From Thalassospira sp. (lineage in GTDB: Bacteria; Pseudomonadota; Alphaproteobacteria; Rhodospirillales; Thalassospiraceae), in NCBI RefSeq assembly GCF_030690045.1, contig NZ_JAUYHK010000005.1, positions 145,584 to 209,583 on the forward strand: DNA of 64,000 nt. The letters are read 5' to 3'. Positions 51,108 through 61,432 of the stretch are shown piece by piece (the first letter of the stretch is position 1; the number at the start of each line of letters is the position of its first letter). A model generated the notes under the pieces. It made no database searches. It was given only the letters and a program-made list of their open reading frames with translations, and was not told where the DNA came from. The translations under genes were made by a program, and so were the position numbers.

Positions 51108-52550
51108 TCAGAGTTCTGCGACGATTTTAAATCCACCACCCCATAACGGAGCCGGTGGCAAAAATCGCCAAAAAATGCCGGTCGTCTTTTCCGCCCCCCG
51201 AAGGGGCAACTGACAACCGGCGGCGGATAATACGTCGGAACCGCAGCAAATCTCAAGAGGAGCGAGAAATAAACCTGAATCCCTGTAAAAAATCACCGGC
51301 AGAACATCCATCGCCTGCCGGGGAAGCCCGCCCGGAAATGCGGAAACCCGCGCCAAAGCCGCCCGAATTTCCTTGGTGTGACTTTGGTCACAAACCCCAA
51401 GCGGCGCAACCGCCAAATCGTCTGAAATGCCGTTTTGGCCGAATTTTTCATCCCGCAACCGGAAAAATTCAATTCGCCCGTCCCATAACAGGGGTCGCTC
51501 AGGCGTCAGGATATGAACCCGGACATCCATCCGGCCAAATTCCCGACAAATCAGCCCCCCCCCCCCGCGCCGATGGATCAGACACCCGCCCAGCGACATG
51601 CGCCGGGGCGATATATCCGGTGTCGCCTGCAAAATTGCCAGGGCCTTTTGTGTTGCCGCCTGTGCCGGGGCATGATCGGCCCCGCCGACAACACGCAAAA
51701 TATGGCCCAGCGCATAACCGGCGATATCGGGGTTATCCACCGTCGTTTCCCGCCATTGGGCAAGATCAATCACCGCCATCCCGGTCGCGTCTATCGATAC
51801 AGACCGCGCCAGAATCTGCCCGATACGGGATTCGGCCTGCTGACGGGTGATAACGGCGCGGTGAATATCCGCAGGTTCGACTCCCGCCCCATCTTGCGCC
51901 AGATCCTTGCGGATGCGGACCCGCTCGAAACGAGGATTGATATTTGACGGGTCTTCGATCCAGTTTTGGTGCCTGCCGCGCAGATATGCCATCAATTCGG
52001 CCTTGCGAAGGGTCAATAACGGGCGCAACACCCGACCATGACGCAAATAGCGCACCGCACTCATCCCCGCACGGCCAATATCGCCACTGTTGCGCAGGCT
52101 GCGCATCCTGCGGGTTTCGTCCTGATCATCGCGGTGATGGGCAACCAGCAAATGCAAAATGCCCAGCCGGTGCAGGGCATCATCCAGCAAGGCATAACGC
52201 GCCTCCCGTGCATTTTCCTGCAAGGCCGCCCCCGCACGGCCTTCCTGCCAGCACAAAATATGATGTTCGATCCCATACGCGGCCAACATCTCGCCAACCT
52301 GTTGTGCCTCGTCCGCCGATTCGGGCCGCAACCCGTGATCCACCGTCAGGCCCACCACCCGCCCGTTCCGGGCTCGCGCCCAGTGATCGGCCAGCAAAAT
52401 CAGCGCCATGCTGTCAGCCCCGCCCGAAACGGCCACCGCCAGACAGGGCGATTTTTCAAACGGCCCCAGTTGCGCCATCGCAGATTCAAAAAAAACGACG
52501 TCGGGCACATGCTTCCCGGACGTCGTTTTTGGGGGTTCAGATGTCGGCAT
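51108..52550 (-). CDS. tilS: tRNA(Ile)-lysidine synthase
   Basis: About 480 residues from ATG 52550; starts at 52574 or 52478 are also possible. The P-loop SGGADSMALILLADHWARARNG and the following VGLTVDHGLRPESADEAQQV and LVAHHRDDQDETRRMR are the TilS ATPase core; a C-terminal domain follows. It converts the wobble C of one tRNA-Ile to lysidine, preventing misreading, and is essential in most bacteria. A terminator hairpin lies inside the N-terminal coding region if the long start is used. A 12-G run (RRGGGGLICRE) is in the C-terminal half. Confidence 0.93.
   Translation of the reverse strand: MPTSEPPKTTSGKHVPDVVFFESAMAQLGPFEKSPCLAVAVSGGADSMALILLADHWARARNGRVVGLTVDHGLRPESADEAQQVGEMLAAYGIEHHILCWQEGRAGAALQENAREARYALLDDALHRLGILHLLVAHHRDDQDETRRMRSLRNSGDIGRAGMSAVRYLRHGRVLRPLLTLRKAELMAYLRGRHQNWIEDPSNINPRFERVRIRKDLAQDGAGVEPADIHRAVITRQQAESRIGQILARSVSIDATGMAVIDLAQWRETTVDNPDIAGYALGHILRVVGGADHAPAQAATQKALAILQATPDISPRRMSLGGCLIHRRGGGGLICREFGRMDVRVHILTPERPLLWDGRIEFFRLRDEKFGQNGISDDLAVAPLGVCDQSHTKEIRAALARVSAFPGGLPRQAMDVLPVIFYRDSGLFLAPLEICCGSDVLSAAGCQLPLRGAEKTTGIFWRFLPPAPLWGGGFKIVAEL
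51555..51566 (-). repeat. G12 homopolymer in the tilS coding strand
   Basis: Twelve C on the plus strand, so twelve G on the coding strand, encode consecutive glycines. The reading frame continues through it. Such tracts slip during replication, so frame changes of the remaining ~145 codons could occur. Confidence 0.95.
52483..52530 (-). terminator. Strong terminator after cpoB, inside or just ahead of the tilS start
   Basis: AAAAACGACGTC and GACGTCGTTTTT pair over 12 bp (plus three further G-C pairs) and run into eight U on the minus strand (52495-52488). tilS ATG 52478 is a dozen bases beyond it, while ATG 52550 lies before it. Confidence 0.85.
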
Positions 52551-52567
52551 CGGTTGGCACCGTGCGC

Positions 52568-53578
52568 CTAACATTTGCGGTTTTTTTGTTCCTGACGGGC
52601 GCGATCAAGAATAACCGACGATGTATTCGGGAAATTTTCCAGCAAATGGGCAAAGGTTGTGCAGGCGTCTTCGGTCTGTCCCAGATTGCCTAGCGACATG
52701 CCCAGTTTCAAAAGATTGTCCGCGGCCTTGGAACTGTCGGGATAGGTCTGGAACCCTTCGGTAAACGCCACAGCGGCCTGCTCAAACTGCCCCCGCACAT
52801 AATAGGTTTCCCCCAGCCAATATTGCGCATTCCCGGCCAGCGGGTCCTCGGGATGGGCTTCGACAAAGGCACCAAGTGCGGTTTCGGCCTGGGCAAATTC
52901 CTGACGGCGCAACAGATCAAAGGCATAACGATATTGTTCTTCGGGCGTGCCTGCGGGCAAGGCAGAACTGCCTGCCGGTGCGGCCGCGGTCTGGCTGGCC
53001 GGGGCCGGTGTGCCGGACGGAACGGATGCTGCGCTGCCCTGGTTTTCAATGACGCCGAACAAACGGGTGCCGCTGTTATCCATCGGTTGTCCATTACCAG
53101 ACGCAGCCGGGGCGGCGGATGTCGATGCCGCCGGGGCCGAACCGGCCGCATCCGGTGCTGTTCCGTCCATCGGCGCAGCACCAATTGTACCACCTTCAAG
53201 CTGGCTGAGGCGGAAGTCAACATCACCAACCAACCGTTCAAGACGGTCTTCGATTTTACGAATCCGGAAATCAAGTTCTTCGATCTGACCGGTGACCTGG
53301 GTGATTGCGCCCTGCATACCGTCAAGCTGCACCTGCTGACGGGCTGCGGCGGGGGAACCACCACCTGCTGCCGGGGCACTCGCCCCTTCCGGCACACCTT
53401 CGCGATAGACGTAACGCTGCAACAGTTCCATGTCCTTGCGCAGCTGTTCAATCTGCCGGACCAGTGCATTATCCTGTGCGGCGGCCTGTTGCGGCTGCCC
53501 GGTCAGGACAATGCCCAGAATGGCCAGACACCCCAAAGAGCGGCCAACCCAGCGTCGTTGATGGTTCAATCGGGTCAT
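52568..53578 (-). CDS. cpoB: Tol-Pal system protein CpoB/YbgF
   Basis: 336 residues with a signal peptide ending near QAAAQDN (residue 35). An N-terminal coiled coil (LVRQIEQLRKDMELLQRYVYREG) and a second coiled coil (about 90-125) are followed by an Ala/Ser/Pro-rich linker (about 130-205). A C-terminal TPR domain (about 215-330) starts EEQYRYAFDLLRRQEFAQAETALGAFVEAHPEDPLAGNAQYWLGE. It trimerises in the periplasm and links TolA to peptidoglycan synthesis during division. Confidence 0.94.
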   Translation of the reverse strand: MTRLNHQRRWVGRSLGCLAILGIVLTGQPQQAAAQDNALVRQIEQLRKDMELLQRYVYREGVPEGASAPAAGGGSPAAARQQVQLDGMQGAITQVTGQIEELDFRIRKIEDRLERLVGDVDFRLSQLEGGTIGAAPMDGTAPDAAGSAPAASTSAAPAASGNGQPMDNSGTRLFGVIENQGSAASVPSGTPAPASQTAAAPAGSSALPAGTPEEQYRYAFDLLRRQEFAQAETALGAFVEAHPEDPLAGNAQYWLGETYYVRGQFEQAAVAFTEGFQTYPDSSKAADNLLKLGMSLGNLGQTEDACTTFAHLLENFPNTSSVILDRARQEQKNRKC

Positions 53579-53650
53579 GTTCCGGTCCTTGATCCTTCAA
53601 AATCAGACATATACTTCGCTACAGCATTGATGCTGATGGTGTCAAACGGC

Positions 53651-53694
53651 AAAAATAAGGCGCCTGCCCCCGATTAAACGGATGACAGGCGCCT
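53651..53694 (-). terminator. Terminator after pal
   Basis: AGGCGCCTG and CAGGCGCCT (53658-53666 and 53686-53694) form a 9-bp stem followed by TTATTTTT on the minus strand. It sits between pal and cpoB, so cpoB may need read-through or its own promoter. Confidence 0.75.
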
Positions 53695-53723
53695 CATATC
53701 ATCAGGCCGGAACCTGCGTGACG

Positions 53724-54218
53724 TTAACGGATAACCGAAACGCCGCGACGGTTTTTGGACCAGCTTTCTTCATCATGGCCAACAGCGACCGGGCGTTCTT
53801 TACCATAGGAAATGGTTTCGAGACGCGACGGATCAATGCCAAGCGCAATCAGGTAATCTTTTGCAGAATTGGCGCGACGTTCGCCAAGTGCAAGGTTGTA
53901 TTCGCGGGTGCCGCGTTCGTCGGCATGACCTTCAACAACCACACGGTACTGCGGGAATTTCTTCAGCCATGCGGCCTGAAGTTCCAGCGTACGACGGGCT
54001 TCGCCCGACAGGTCGTATTTGTCAAAACCAAAGAAAACGCGATCGCCAACATTGGTTGCAAACCATTCCGGGCTGCTTTCCGACATTGCAGTGGTTTCGG
54101 TGGACTGACCAGCGGTCGAAGCACCTGCACCCTGCGAAGAAGCAGAGCTGTCCGGCGCCGTTTCACAAGCAGCCAACAGAGCCGCAGCAGCAAAAATACT
54201 CAGAATACGAAGTTTCAT
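53724..54218 (-). CDS. pal: Peptidoglycan-associated lipoprotein Pal
   Basis: 164 residues. A lipoprotein signal ends in the lipobox LLAAC (Cys 18), and a Ser/Ala/Gly-rich tether is followed by an OmpA-like domain (about 60-164). Peptidoglycan-binding residues are within FFGFDKYDLSGEARRTLELQAAWL and GHADERGTREYNLALGERRANSAKDYL. It is anchored in the outer membrane and grips peptidoglycan, and binds TolB. Confidence 0.97.
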   Translation of the reverse strand: MKLRILSIFAAAALLAACETAPDSSASSQGAGASTAGQSTETTAMSESSPEWFATNVGDRVFFGFDKYDLSGEARRTLELQAAWLKKFPQYRVVVEGHADERGTREYNLALGERRANSAKDYLIALGIDPSRLETISYGKERPVAVGHDEESWSKNRRGVSVIR

Positions 54219-54348
54219 TTAACTTTTCCCCTTACACCGGACACAGCGTCCGAGTTGGTATGCTTTCCATGTCCCGCGACGCCGAAACATGCTCGCGGTA
54301 AACGCGAATCGCATTAATATGCGTCGCATCGACTATACTCTTGAGATA

Positions 54349-55719
54349 TCAGGGAATCAAGGGCGACCATGCCGGGTCCGATCCATCCGCCGGTGTAACG
54401 ATCTCTCGTTCATTGAAACCGGTAAGATCAATCGAGAATAATCGGAAGGTATCCTTGGTTCCGTCTCTGGACGGGTTCTGGCGATGATACATCAACACCC
54501 GGCCATTGGGCGCCCATGTGGGCCCTTCGACAAGGAAACCTTCGGCCAAAAGCCGTTCTCCGCTGCCGTCGGTCCGCATGACCCCAATATAGAAACGACC
54601 TCCTTGTGACTTGGTGAAGGCAATCAGGTCTCCGCGCGGTGACCAGACCGGTGTGGCATAAAGACCACCCCCGAAACTGATCCGCTGGACTCCGCTGCCG
54701 TCCGCGTTCATCACGTAAATTTGTTGCCCACCACTGCGGTCGGAGTTGAATGCCACTCTCGAACCATCCGGCGAGTACGACGGCGATGTATCAACAGCCG
54801 GGTGTCGCGTCAACTGGCGTTTTTCGCGGGTGCGTAAATCCAGTGTGTAAATTTCACTATTGCCATCAAGTGCCTGGCTCATAATGACTGAATTGCCATC
54901 CGGCGAAAACCGCGGGGCAAAGGTCATGCCGGGAAAATCCCCAAGCAATTCAAGCTCTGCGGTATCAATATCAAGCACATAGACGCGCGGCTTGTCGTTA
55001 AAATACGACATATAAACCACTTCCTGGGCTGTCGGCGAAAAACGCGGATTGAGCACCAGAAAACGACCATCCGACAGGAAACGATGGTTCGCACCATCCT
55101 GATCCATGATGGCAAGTCGCTTGATACGGCTTTGCGCCGGTCCCGATTCGGAGACATAAACAACACGGGTATCAAAATAACCGCTTTCGCCCGTGATGCG
55201 TTTATAGATTTCATCGGCGATCTTGTGCGCGATCCGGCGCCAGTTATCGGGCTGGGTCCGATAGGCCATGCCCGCCATCTGGTTTTCCGCCAGAACATCC
55301 CACAGCCGGAACTCAACCCGCAACAAGCCATTGGGTTCAGTCACAATCCGGCCATTCACCAGCGCCTGGGCACTGATTGCACGCCATTCGGCAAAATTCG
55401 GGCTGACCGCCAATGAACTGGCACTTTGAATAAAAGCCCGTTCTTCAATTGGCCGGAACAGGCCTGATCGCGCCAGATCATCACTGATGACCTGGGTAAT
55501 GTTCTGGCCAACCTCGGTTTCCGCAACGCTTTCGCCCGGAAACCGGGTTACGGCAATCGGCATTGGCTGCACTTCGCCGCGCGTAATGTCGATGCGCAAT
55601 TCTGCCTGTGCAGGACCCGTTACGGCAACAGTAAGGCCAACAGCCACGGCAAGTGCGCATAGCCCGGCAATATGGCGGGCAACCCATTGTCGTTTGTTTG
55701 CTCTGGTCTTGATAGTCAT
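54349..55719 (-). CDS. tolB: Tol-Pal system periplasmic protein TolB
   Basis: 456 residues with a signal peptide ending at PAQAE (about residue 39). The N-terminal domain ([21 protein letters not shown]) is followed by a six-bladed WD-like propeller with repeated [13 protein letters not shown] motifs, for example [16 protein letters not shown] and [15 protein letters not shown]. It binds Pal and TolA in the periplasm and transmits the force that constricts the outer membrane. It follows tolA by 48 bases. Confidence 0.97.
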   Translation of the reverse strand: MTIKTRANKRQWVARHIAGLCALAVAVGLTVAVTGPAQAELRIDITRGEVQPMPIAVTRFPGESVAETEVGQNITQVISDDLARSGLFRPIEERAFIQSASSLAVSPNFAEWRAISAQALVNGRIVTEPNGLLRVEFRLWDVLAENQMAGMAYRTQPDNWRRIAHKIADEIYKRITGESGYFDTRVVYVSESGPAQSRIKRLAIMDQDGANHRFLSDGRFLVLNPRFSPTAQEVVYMSYFNDKPRVYVLDIDTAELELLGDFPGMTFAPRFSPDGNSVIMSQALDGNSEIYTLDLRTREKRQLTRHPAVDTSPSYSPDGSRVAFNSDRSGGQQIYVMNADGSGVQRISFGGGLYATPVWSPRGDLIAFTKSQGGRFYIGVMRTDGSGERLLAEGFLVEGPTWAPNGRVLMYHRQNPSRDGTKDTFRLFSIDLTGFNEREIVTPADGSDPAWSPLIP

Positions 55720-55767
55720 CCTGCCTCGCTCTTTTCCACGCGTTACAAGTTGTTGATTAACAAGTTG

Positions 55768-56697
55768 CTAGAGACCCAACATTTCACGCATGTCGAAATT
55801 GAACGTGAATGTGCGCCACATATCATATTTATCCAGCGGCAGCTTTAACGGGCTGCATTGCGGATTTTTCACAGCGCGCAACGCACTTTCGGCAATCGCG
55901 CGCCGCGATGGATCGCCCCCGATTTCCGATGCATTGGCGATTCGGGCCGATTGCACCGTTCCGTCAGACCGCGCCGAAACAAAAATCTCGACCGCGAATT
56001 CACCTGCCGCCCGCGCCCCGGCAGGCGGGCTCCAGCATCGTTCGATCTGGCGTTTGACCGCATCAAGTTCGCCCATGGTCAATCGCGCATCCAGACGGGT
56101 TGCCACCACTTCGCTGCTGTTTTCCTCGGGTGTCGGATCGGGATCAACCGGTTCCGATTTCGGTGCCGTATCTTTCAGCTTGGCGACGTTTTTCAGAACC
56201 GATGACAGATCGCGTTTCGGTTCCGGCTTGGGTTCCGGTTTCGGCTCGGGCTTTTTCTCGGGCTTTGGTGCCTCGGGCTTGGCCCGCGGCGTTACCTCTG
56301 CCACTTCCTTGGGCGGTTCCGGTTTCTTTTCGACATCCTTGGTCGGCAATGGTTCCACTACCGGTTTCGGCTCGGGTTTGGGTTCCGGCTTGGGTTCGGG
56401 TTTCGGTGGTTCCGGTTTTGGCTCAGGCTTCGGCTCGGGCTTCGGAGGTTCTGGCTTGGGCGGTTCCGGCTTGGGTTTGGGTTCCGGTTTTGGCGGTGTT
56501 GGCGTCGGCTTTTTGTCCTCAACCGGTTTCGGTTGGGCCTTGGTCGGCGCGCCCGACAATTCCGAAATATCGACAACCTCGACAGAAATAGACTGAAGTT
56601 CGACCGGCGTTTCCCTGAACAAATCAGGCAAACCAAAATAGGCAATCAGAATGATCACCACATGTCCGGCCAAAGATATCAGCGCATTACGATACAT
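55768..56697 (-). CDS. tolA: Tol-Pal system inner-membrane protein TolA
   Basis: 309 residues. One N-terminal span ([20 protein letters not shown]), then a long rod of Pro/Glu/Lys repeats (about 55-165) and a C-terminal domain (about 210-309) with [26 protein letters not shown]. The rod bridges the periplasm, and the C-terminal part contacts TolB/Pal. The TolA/TonB-like end replaces the E. coli TolA domain III, as in other alphaproteobacteria. The repeat DNA is prone to length change. Confidence 0.93.
   Translation of the reverse strand: MYRNALISLAGHVVIILIAYFGLPDLFRETPVELQSISVEVVDISELSGAPTKAQPKPVEDKKPTPTPPKPEPKPKPEPPKPEPPKPEPKPEPKPEPPKPEPKPEPKPEPKPVVEPLPTKDVEKKPEPPKEVAEVTPRAKPEAPKPEKKPEPKPEPKPEPKRDLSSVLKNVAKLKDTAPKSEPVDPDPTPEENSSEVVATRLDARLTMGELDAVKRQIERCWSPPAGARAAGEFAVEIFVSARSDGTVQSARIANASEIGGDPSRRAIAESALRAVKNPQCSPLKLPLDKYDMWRTFTFNFDMREMLGL
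56220..56535 (-). repeat. Pro-Glu-Lys coding repeat of tolA
   Basis: Tandem imperfect codon pairs for Pro-Lys and Pro-Glu ([13 protein letters not shown] type) give a repetitive, slippage-prone DNA stretch within the rod region of TolA. Confidence 0.85.
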
Positions 56698-56703
56698 GCC
56701 AGA

Positions 56704-57159
56704 TCACCGGTCACTGTTCGGCAGTTCGGCGACAAGCGCCACTTTGGTAAACCCGGCAGCATTGATCATGCCCATGACTTCCATCACCCGGCCATAATCA
56801 ATCGCCCGATCCCCGCGTACGAAAATACGGGTATCAAGCTTGTTTTCGCTGATGGCTTCCAGTCTGGCGGTCAGGCTGTCATTTTCAACTTCGCTGTCCA
56901 TAATATAGATCGTGCCGTCACTGGAAACCGACACCACAAGCGGTTCGTCCTGTCCGCTCATCGGGGCGGCCGTTGTTTCCGGCAGATCAACATCCACCCC
57001 GACCGTCATCAGCGGGGCAGCAACCATGAAAATCACCAGCAACACCAGCATCACATCGACCATCGGTGTGACGTTGATGTCGCTCATGGCGGCCCGGCGG
57101 CGCGACCGCCGTCCGCGACGACCGCCGCCGCCTTTTCCCGAAGCGAGTTGCGCGCCCAT
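56704..57159 (-). CDS. tolR: Tol-Pal system protein TolR
   Basis: 151 residues. A Gly/Arg-rich N-terminus ([15 protein letters not shown]) precedes a single span with the key proton-path Asp in DINVTPMVDVMLVLLVIFMVAAPL, then a periplasmic domain. With TolQ it forms the proton-driven motor energising TolA. Three bases separate it from tolQ. Confidence 0.97.
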   Translation of the reverse strand: MGAQLASGKGGGGRRGRRSRRRAAMSDINVTPMVDVMLVLLVIFMVAAPLMTVGVDVDLPETTAAPMSGQDEPLVVSVSSDGTIYIMDSEVENDSLTARLEAISENKLDTRIFVRGDRAIDYGRVMEVMGMINAAGFTKVALVAELPNSDR

Positions 57160-57162
57160 AAA

Positions 57163-57894
57163 TCAGTCCCGCCTTTCGTCAAGCTGGCGCGAGAGGATCG
57201 AACTGAATTCGTCCACAAAGGCCTCCAGCCGGTTGTTATAGCGGCCCAGATCACTGGAAATCTTGTTATAGGCAACCACGGCCGGAATAGCCGCAACCAG
57301 CCCCATCGCCGTTGCCAGCAGCGCCTCGGCAATACCGGGGGCAACCACGGCCAGCGATGTGTTTTTCGATGCGGCAATCGCCTGAAACGAAATCATGATG
57401 CCCCAGACGGTGCCAAACAGGCCGACAAACGGTGCGGTCGATCCGACCGACGCCAGAAACGTCATATACCGTTCCACCCGGTCCATTTCACGACCAAGGG
57501 TGACTTCCATCGTCCGTTCAAGGCGTTGTTGCATCCGGGCGCGCATGGTTTCACCACTGACACCCTTGGCATTGGACCGCCGCCATTCGCGCATCGCCGA
57601 TACAAAAATCGCCGACATCGGGTCTTTGGGCTGATCGGCAATCCGGTCATACAGATCTTCCAAAGATCCGCCCGACCAGAAAGCTTCTTCAAAACGGTTG
57701 GCCTGGGCGCGCAATTTGCGCAACCGGGTCAGTTTTTCAAAAATGATCGCCCAGACCCAGATAGAGGCCAGCATCAGGCCGATCATAACAGTTTTGACAA
57801 CGATACCCGCCTGAAGAAACAGCCCCCACATGGACATGTCATGCGCCATAACGGACTGGCCCAGCGTTACAGCATCGACCACCTGATTTTCCAT
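57163..57894 (-). CDS. tolQ: Tol-Pal system protein TolQ
   Basis: 243 residues with three membrane spans, near residues 22-42, 140-160 and 178-198. The family motif SVGSTAPFVGLFGTVWGIMISFQAIA and GIAEALLATAMGLVAAIPAVVAYN mark the MotA/TolQ/ExbB core. It forms the proton channel with TolR. It lies seven bases after ybgC. Confidence 0.97.
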   Translation of the reverse strand: MENQVVDAVTLGQSVMAHDMSMWGLFLQAGIVVKTVMIGLMLASIWVWAIIFEKLTRLRKLRAQANRFEEAFWSGGSLEDLYDRIADQPKDPMSAIFVSAMREWRRSNAKGVSGETMRARMQQRLERTMEVTLGREMDRVERYMTFLASVGSTAPFVGLFGTVWGIMISFQAIAASKNTSLAVVAPGIAEALLATAMGLVAAIPAVVAYNKISSDLGRYNNRLEAFVDEFSSILSRQLDERRD

Positions 57895-57901
57895 ATTGTT
57901 T

Positions 57902-58360
57902 TCAGTCCTCGCTCACATTCAGATAGCCACAGAACACATTTCTCAATTCATCCGGCAAACGCTGTGCCCTATGGGTTTCGAGCGACATGCAGGCAAGAAA
58001 GATTTCGATAGTCACCAATTCCTCGTCGTCACGCATGATTTTCTGTTCAAACCCCAGTGATGCGCCGCCCAGCCGGATCACCTTGCTGTCAACATGCAGG
58101 CGATCTTCCAGGCGCGCAGCCCGACGAAAATCGACCGTACAGTGTCGAACCGCTATGGCAACTTTGTGGCGCTCTGCCACGTCTCTGTTCGTAAAGCCCA
58201 ACAAATTAAGCATCGCGGTCCGCGCCCGTTCGGCAAAGGCCAGATATTGGGCGTGATACACGATGCCACCGGCGTCAGTATCCTCGTAAAATACGATGAA
58301 AGGGTAAATGTGGCGTTTACCGTCGATCCGGCCCAACAACGCATCGGTCATGTCGGTCAT
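57902..58360 (-). CDS. ybgC: Tol-Pal associated acyl-CoA thioesterase YbgC
   Basis: 152 residues with the hot-dog fold. [25 protein letters not shown] carries the active-site Asp of the 4HBT family. It hydrolyses short-chain or phospholipid-related acyl-CoAs, and is usually the first gene of the tol operon. It overlaps the ruvB stop by four bases, so the recombination and envelope genes form one leftward block. Confidence 0.95.
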   Translation of the reverse strand: MTDMTDALLGRIDGKRHIYPFIVFYEDTDAGGIVYHAQYLAFAERARTAMLNLLGFTNRDVAERHKVAIAVRHCTVDFRRAARLEDRLHVDSKVIRLGGASLGFEQKIMRDDEELVTIEIFLACMSLETHRAQRLPDELRNVFCGYLNVSED

Positions 58361-59421
58361 TCTGCGTTTCCATCCGCATTGTCATCAAACAGATCGGCCA
58401 GCGGTACCCCGCCAATCTGGCGCGGCGGCGTCAATCCCAGATGGATGAAACCTTTCATCCCCAGAACCCGCCCCCTTGGGGTGCGTTGCAACAGGCCCTG
58501 CTGCAACAGATAAGGTTCGATGACTTCTTCGATGGTATCGCGTTCTTCGGACAGGGCAGCGGCCAGCGTATCCACCCCGACCGGCCCCCCGCCATAATTG
58601 CTGGCGATACAATGCAGATACCGGCGATCCTGACTGTCCAGACCAAGATGGTCCACTTCCAGCCGGGTCAGGGCGGCATCGGCCATCAGTTTATTAACCG
58701 GCGATTTGCCCGCCACCACGGCAAAATCGCGCACCCGGCGCAACAAGCGCCCGGCAATACGCGGGGTCCCGCGTGACCGGCGGGCAATTTCCATCGCCCC
58801 GTCCCGGCTCAGATCAAATTGCAACAGCCGCGCCCCGCGGGCGACGATTTCCACCAGTTCTTCGGGTTCGTAAAAGCGCAGACGCAACGGAATACCAAAC
58901 CGGTCACGCAGCGGCGTTGTCAAAAGCCCCGACCGGGTCGTCGCCCCCACCAGAGTAAAGGGCGGCAAATCAATGCGCACAGAACGTGCGGCCGGTCCCT
59001 CGCCAATGATCAGATCCAGTTGGAAATCTTCCATCGCCGGATATAGAATTTCTTCAACCGCCGGGCTCAGACGATGGATTTCATCGATAAACAACACATC
59101 GCGCGGCTGCAGATTGGTCAAAAGCGCTGCCAGATCGCCCGCCTTGGCAATCACCGGGCCGGATGTGGCGCGAAATCCAACACCCAATTCAGCCGCAACA
59201 ATTTGCGACAATGTGGTTTTGCCAAGGCCGGGCGGCCCGAAAAACAAAACATGATCCATTGCTTCTTCACGGCCCCGGGCGGCCTGAATAAAAACATCCA
59301 GATTCTCGCGCACTTCTTTCTGGCCGGTAAAATCATCCAGCCTGCGTGGACGCAGCGATCCGTCCTGAATATCTTCGGCCCGGCGTTCCCCCGCCAGTAA
59401 ACGGTCCTCTTCGTCGCTCAC
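58357..59421 (-). CDS. ruvB: Holliday junction branch-migration ATPase RuvB
   Basis: 354 residues. Walker [24 protein letters not shown] (about 60), Walker [13 protein letters not shown] (about 113), sensor 1 [22 protein letters not shown] and a winged-helix end. A hexamer drives branch migration with RuvA. It overlaps ruvA and ybgC by four bases each. Confidence 0.98.
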   Translation of the reverse strand: MSDEEDRLLAGERRAEDIQDGSLRPRRLDDFTGQKEVRENLDVFIQAARGREEAMDHVLFFGPPGLGKTTLSQIVAAELGVGFRATSGPVIAKAGDLAALLTNLQPRDVLFIDEIHRLSPAVEEILYPAMEDFQLDLIIGEGPAARSVRIDLPPFTLVGATTRSGLLTTPLRDRFGIPLRLRFYEPEELVEIVARGARLLQFDLSRDGAMEIARRSRGTPRIAGRLLRRVRDFAVVAGKSPVNKLMADAALTRLEVDHLGLDSQDRRYLHCIASNYGGGPVGVDTLAAALSEERDTIEEVIEPYLLQQGLLQRTPRGRVLGMKGFIHLGLTPPRQIGGVPLADLFDDNADGNAE

Positions 59422-60095
59422 GCGCTCAGCTCCTTAAGTCCCAACCGGATCAGGCTATCAAGCGATGCCTTCCCGTCGGCCTGCTGAAACGCCTTGCCCA
59501 CTGCGCCAAAGGCCTCGGAACGGCCATAACCCAGATTGACAAGTGCCGACACGGCATCACCCAGCATGGCGGCGTTCTCATCGCTATCGGGTTCGGGCAT
59601 TTCGCTGACGGCCGGCATGCCCTTGCCTGCCGGTTTGGCTTTGCCCGCCGATGCCTCTGCAACGGCTGGTGCAGCCACCGGACCAAGGTTCAGGCGCGAT
59701 GCCTTGTCTTTCAATTCGCCAATGATCCGTGCCGCCACCTTGTTGCCCACCCCCGGCGCCCGGCAAAGGGCGGTGGCATCCTGTGCAGCAAGGGCGCGCA
59801 GCAAATCGGTGGGTGACAGAACAGACAACAATGCCAGTGCGACCTTGGCCCCCACCCCCTGCACGGTGGTCAAAAGGGCGAACCATTGTTTTTCGCCCTC
59901 GTCGCCAAACCCATACAGATGAATATGATCTTCGCGGACATGGGTTTCGATCAACAGGCCCGCATCGCCACCTTTGGGGGGCAACATCGACAATGTCCGG
60001 CGCGAGGCAAACACCAGATACCCGACGCCATGAACGTCAAGGATCACACTGTCCTCGCCGACAAAATCAACAATTCCGCGCAGCTTGGCGATCAT
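59418..60095 (-). CDS. ruvA: Holliday junction binding protein RuvA
   Basis: 225 residues from ATG 60095, in the overlap with the ruvC stop. The N-terminal OB fold begins [28 protein letters not shown]; helix-hairpin-helix motifs include [18 protein letters not shown] and [16 protein letters not shown]; a RuvB-binding C-terminal domain (about 175-225) ends [11 protein letters not shown] Pro/Ala linker joins them. It holds the four-way junction as a tetramer. Confidence 0.97.
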   Translation of the reverse strand: MIAKLRGIVDFVGEDSVILDVHGVGYLVFASRRTLSMLPPKGGDAGLLIETHVREDHIHLYGFGDEGEKQWFALLTTVQGVGAKVALALLSVLSPTDLLRALAAQDATALCRAPGVGNKVAARIIGELKDKASRLNLGPVAAPAVAEASAGKAKPAGKGMPAVSEMPEPDSDENAAMLGDAVSALVNLGYGRSEAFGAVGKAFQQADGKASLDSLIRLGLKELSA

Positions 60096-60610
60096 CGGTT
60101 GCGTCTCCCATATCCGGTTTCCATGCTGGCCAATGCCCGTTGCCCGGCATGCTGGGCATGACATATGGCCACGGCCAGCGCATCGGCGGCATCCGCCCCC
60201 CTGATCTCGCACCCCGGCAGCAAGGTCGATACCATCATTTCCACCTGTTGCTTGGCGGCATGACCGGCCCCCACCACCGTCTTTTTGACGGCATTGGGTG
60301 TATATTCCGTTACCGACAGCCCGCACAGGGATGGCACCAAAAGCGCAACCCCCCGCGCCTGCCCCAGTTTCAGGGTCGATACCGGGTTTTTATTGACAAA
60401 GGTTTCCTCAACGGCGGCTTCATCGGGGGTCCAGATTTTGATCACCTCCATCAGCCCGTCATGCAATTGCCGCAACCGTTCTGCCAGCGACAGGGTCTGG
60501 GTCGATGTCACCACCCCGTTGGCGACATGGCGCATATGGTTGTCGCGAAGGTCAATGACCCCCCAACCGGTTCGTTGAAGACCGGGATCAATCCCGAGAA
60601 CCCTTACCAC
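60092..60610 (-). CDS. ruvC: Holliday junction resolvase RuvC
   Basis: 172 residues from GTG 60610. Catalytic acids are in [15 protein letters not shown] (Asp 7), [11 protein letters not shown] (Glu near 67) and [17 protein letters not shown] (the late Asp pair). It cleaves Holliday junctions with RuvAB. A GTG start and no strong ribosome site suggest modest expression. It is the first of the ruvCAB-ybgC-tol genes. Confidence 0.97.
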   Translation of the reverse strand: MVRVLGIDPGLQRTGWGVIDLRDNHMRHVANGVVTSTQTLSLAERLRQLHDGLMEVIKIWTPDEAAVEETFVNKNPVSTLKLGQARGVALLVPSLCGLSVTEYTPNAVKKTVVGAGHAAKQQVEMMVSTLLPGCEIRGADAADALAVAICHAQHAGQRALASMETGYGRRNR

Positions 60611-60647
60611 GCAGCATCACCCCTTGTTCGATGTGCAGATACAATAC

Positions 60648-60675
60648 GCCCGCCATTCAAAAGCGAATGACGGGC
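60648..60675 (-). terminator. Hairpin between yebC and ruvC
   Basis: GCCCGCCATTC and GAATGACGGGC pair over 10 of 11 positions with a 6-base loop. No U-run follows on the minus strand, so it is a weak terminator or mRNA stability element. Confidence 0.45.
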
Positions 60676-60685
60676 GCAATCAAGA

Positions 60686-61432
60686 TCAGTTATCGAGGGC
60701 AGCGACGATTTCGTCTGTCCAGTCAACATTGGTCCAGACATTCTGGACATCGTCATTGTCTTCCAGAACATCGACCAGCTTCATGATGCTTTGCGCCTGA
60801 TCGACCGAAACTTCGGCCAATGTGACCGGGCGGAACACCAGTTTGGCACTTTCCGGATCGCCAAATTTGACCATCAGGGCTTCGCGCACCTGATTGAGGT
60901 CTTCGATCTCGGTTTCGATGACATGGCTGTCCTCATCCGATTCCGCATTGGCGGCCCCTGCTTCAAGGGCGGCTTCAAACATGGTTTCGGCATCGGCCTT
61001 GCCCGCCGGATAAACAATTTCACCGACCCGGTTGAACATAAAGCCGACCGACCCGGTTTCGCCCAAATTGCCGCCGGATTTGGCAAAGGCCGACCGGACT
61101 TCGGAGGCCGTACGATTACGGTTATCGGTCAGGGCTTCGACGATGACCGCAACCCCGGCAACGCCATATCCTTCGTAACGGACTTCTTCGTAATTGCCTT
61201 CATCGCCCGCACCGGTCGCCTTTTTGATGGCGCGCTCGATATTATCCTTGGGCATGTTCTGGCCACGGGCGGCGATGATGGCAGCACGCAAACGCGGATT
61301 GCTGTCCATATCTTCGCTGATTTTCGCCGAAACCGTGATTTCACGGGCCAGCTTGGTAAAGATCTTGGCGCGCTTTTTATCCTGCGCGCCTTTGCGGTGC
61401 ATGATGTTCTTGAATTGGGAATGGCCGGCCAT
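60686..61432 (-). CDS. yebC: YebC/PmpR-family regulator
   Basis: 248 residues from ATG 61432; the frame extends 23 codons upstream. [31 protein letters not shown] is the family start; [27 protein letters not shown] follows. YebC proteins aid translation of proline-rich stretches or act as DNA-binding regulators. It commonly lies next to ruvC, as here. Confidence 0.96.
   Translation of the reverse strand: MAGHSQFKNIMHRKGAQDKKRAKIFTKLAREITVSAKISEDMDSNPRLRAAIIAARGQNMPKDNIERAIKKATGAGDEGNYEEVRYEGYGVAGVAVIVEALTDNRNRTASEVRSAFAKSGGNLGETGSVGFMFNRVGEIVYPAGKADAETMFEAALEAGAANAESDEDSHVIETEIEDLNQVREALMVKFGDPESAKLVFRPVTLAEVSVDQAQSIMKLVDVLEDNDDVQNVWTNVDWTDEIVAALDN

Noticed and set aside
55790..56596. 268-codon plus-strand Gly/Ser-rich frame opposite tolA
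   Set aside because: It is the antisense translation of the TolA Pro-Glu-Lys repeats.
56533..58011. 492-codon plus-strand frame opposite tolR/tolQ
   Set aside because: Shadow frame spanning several real genes.
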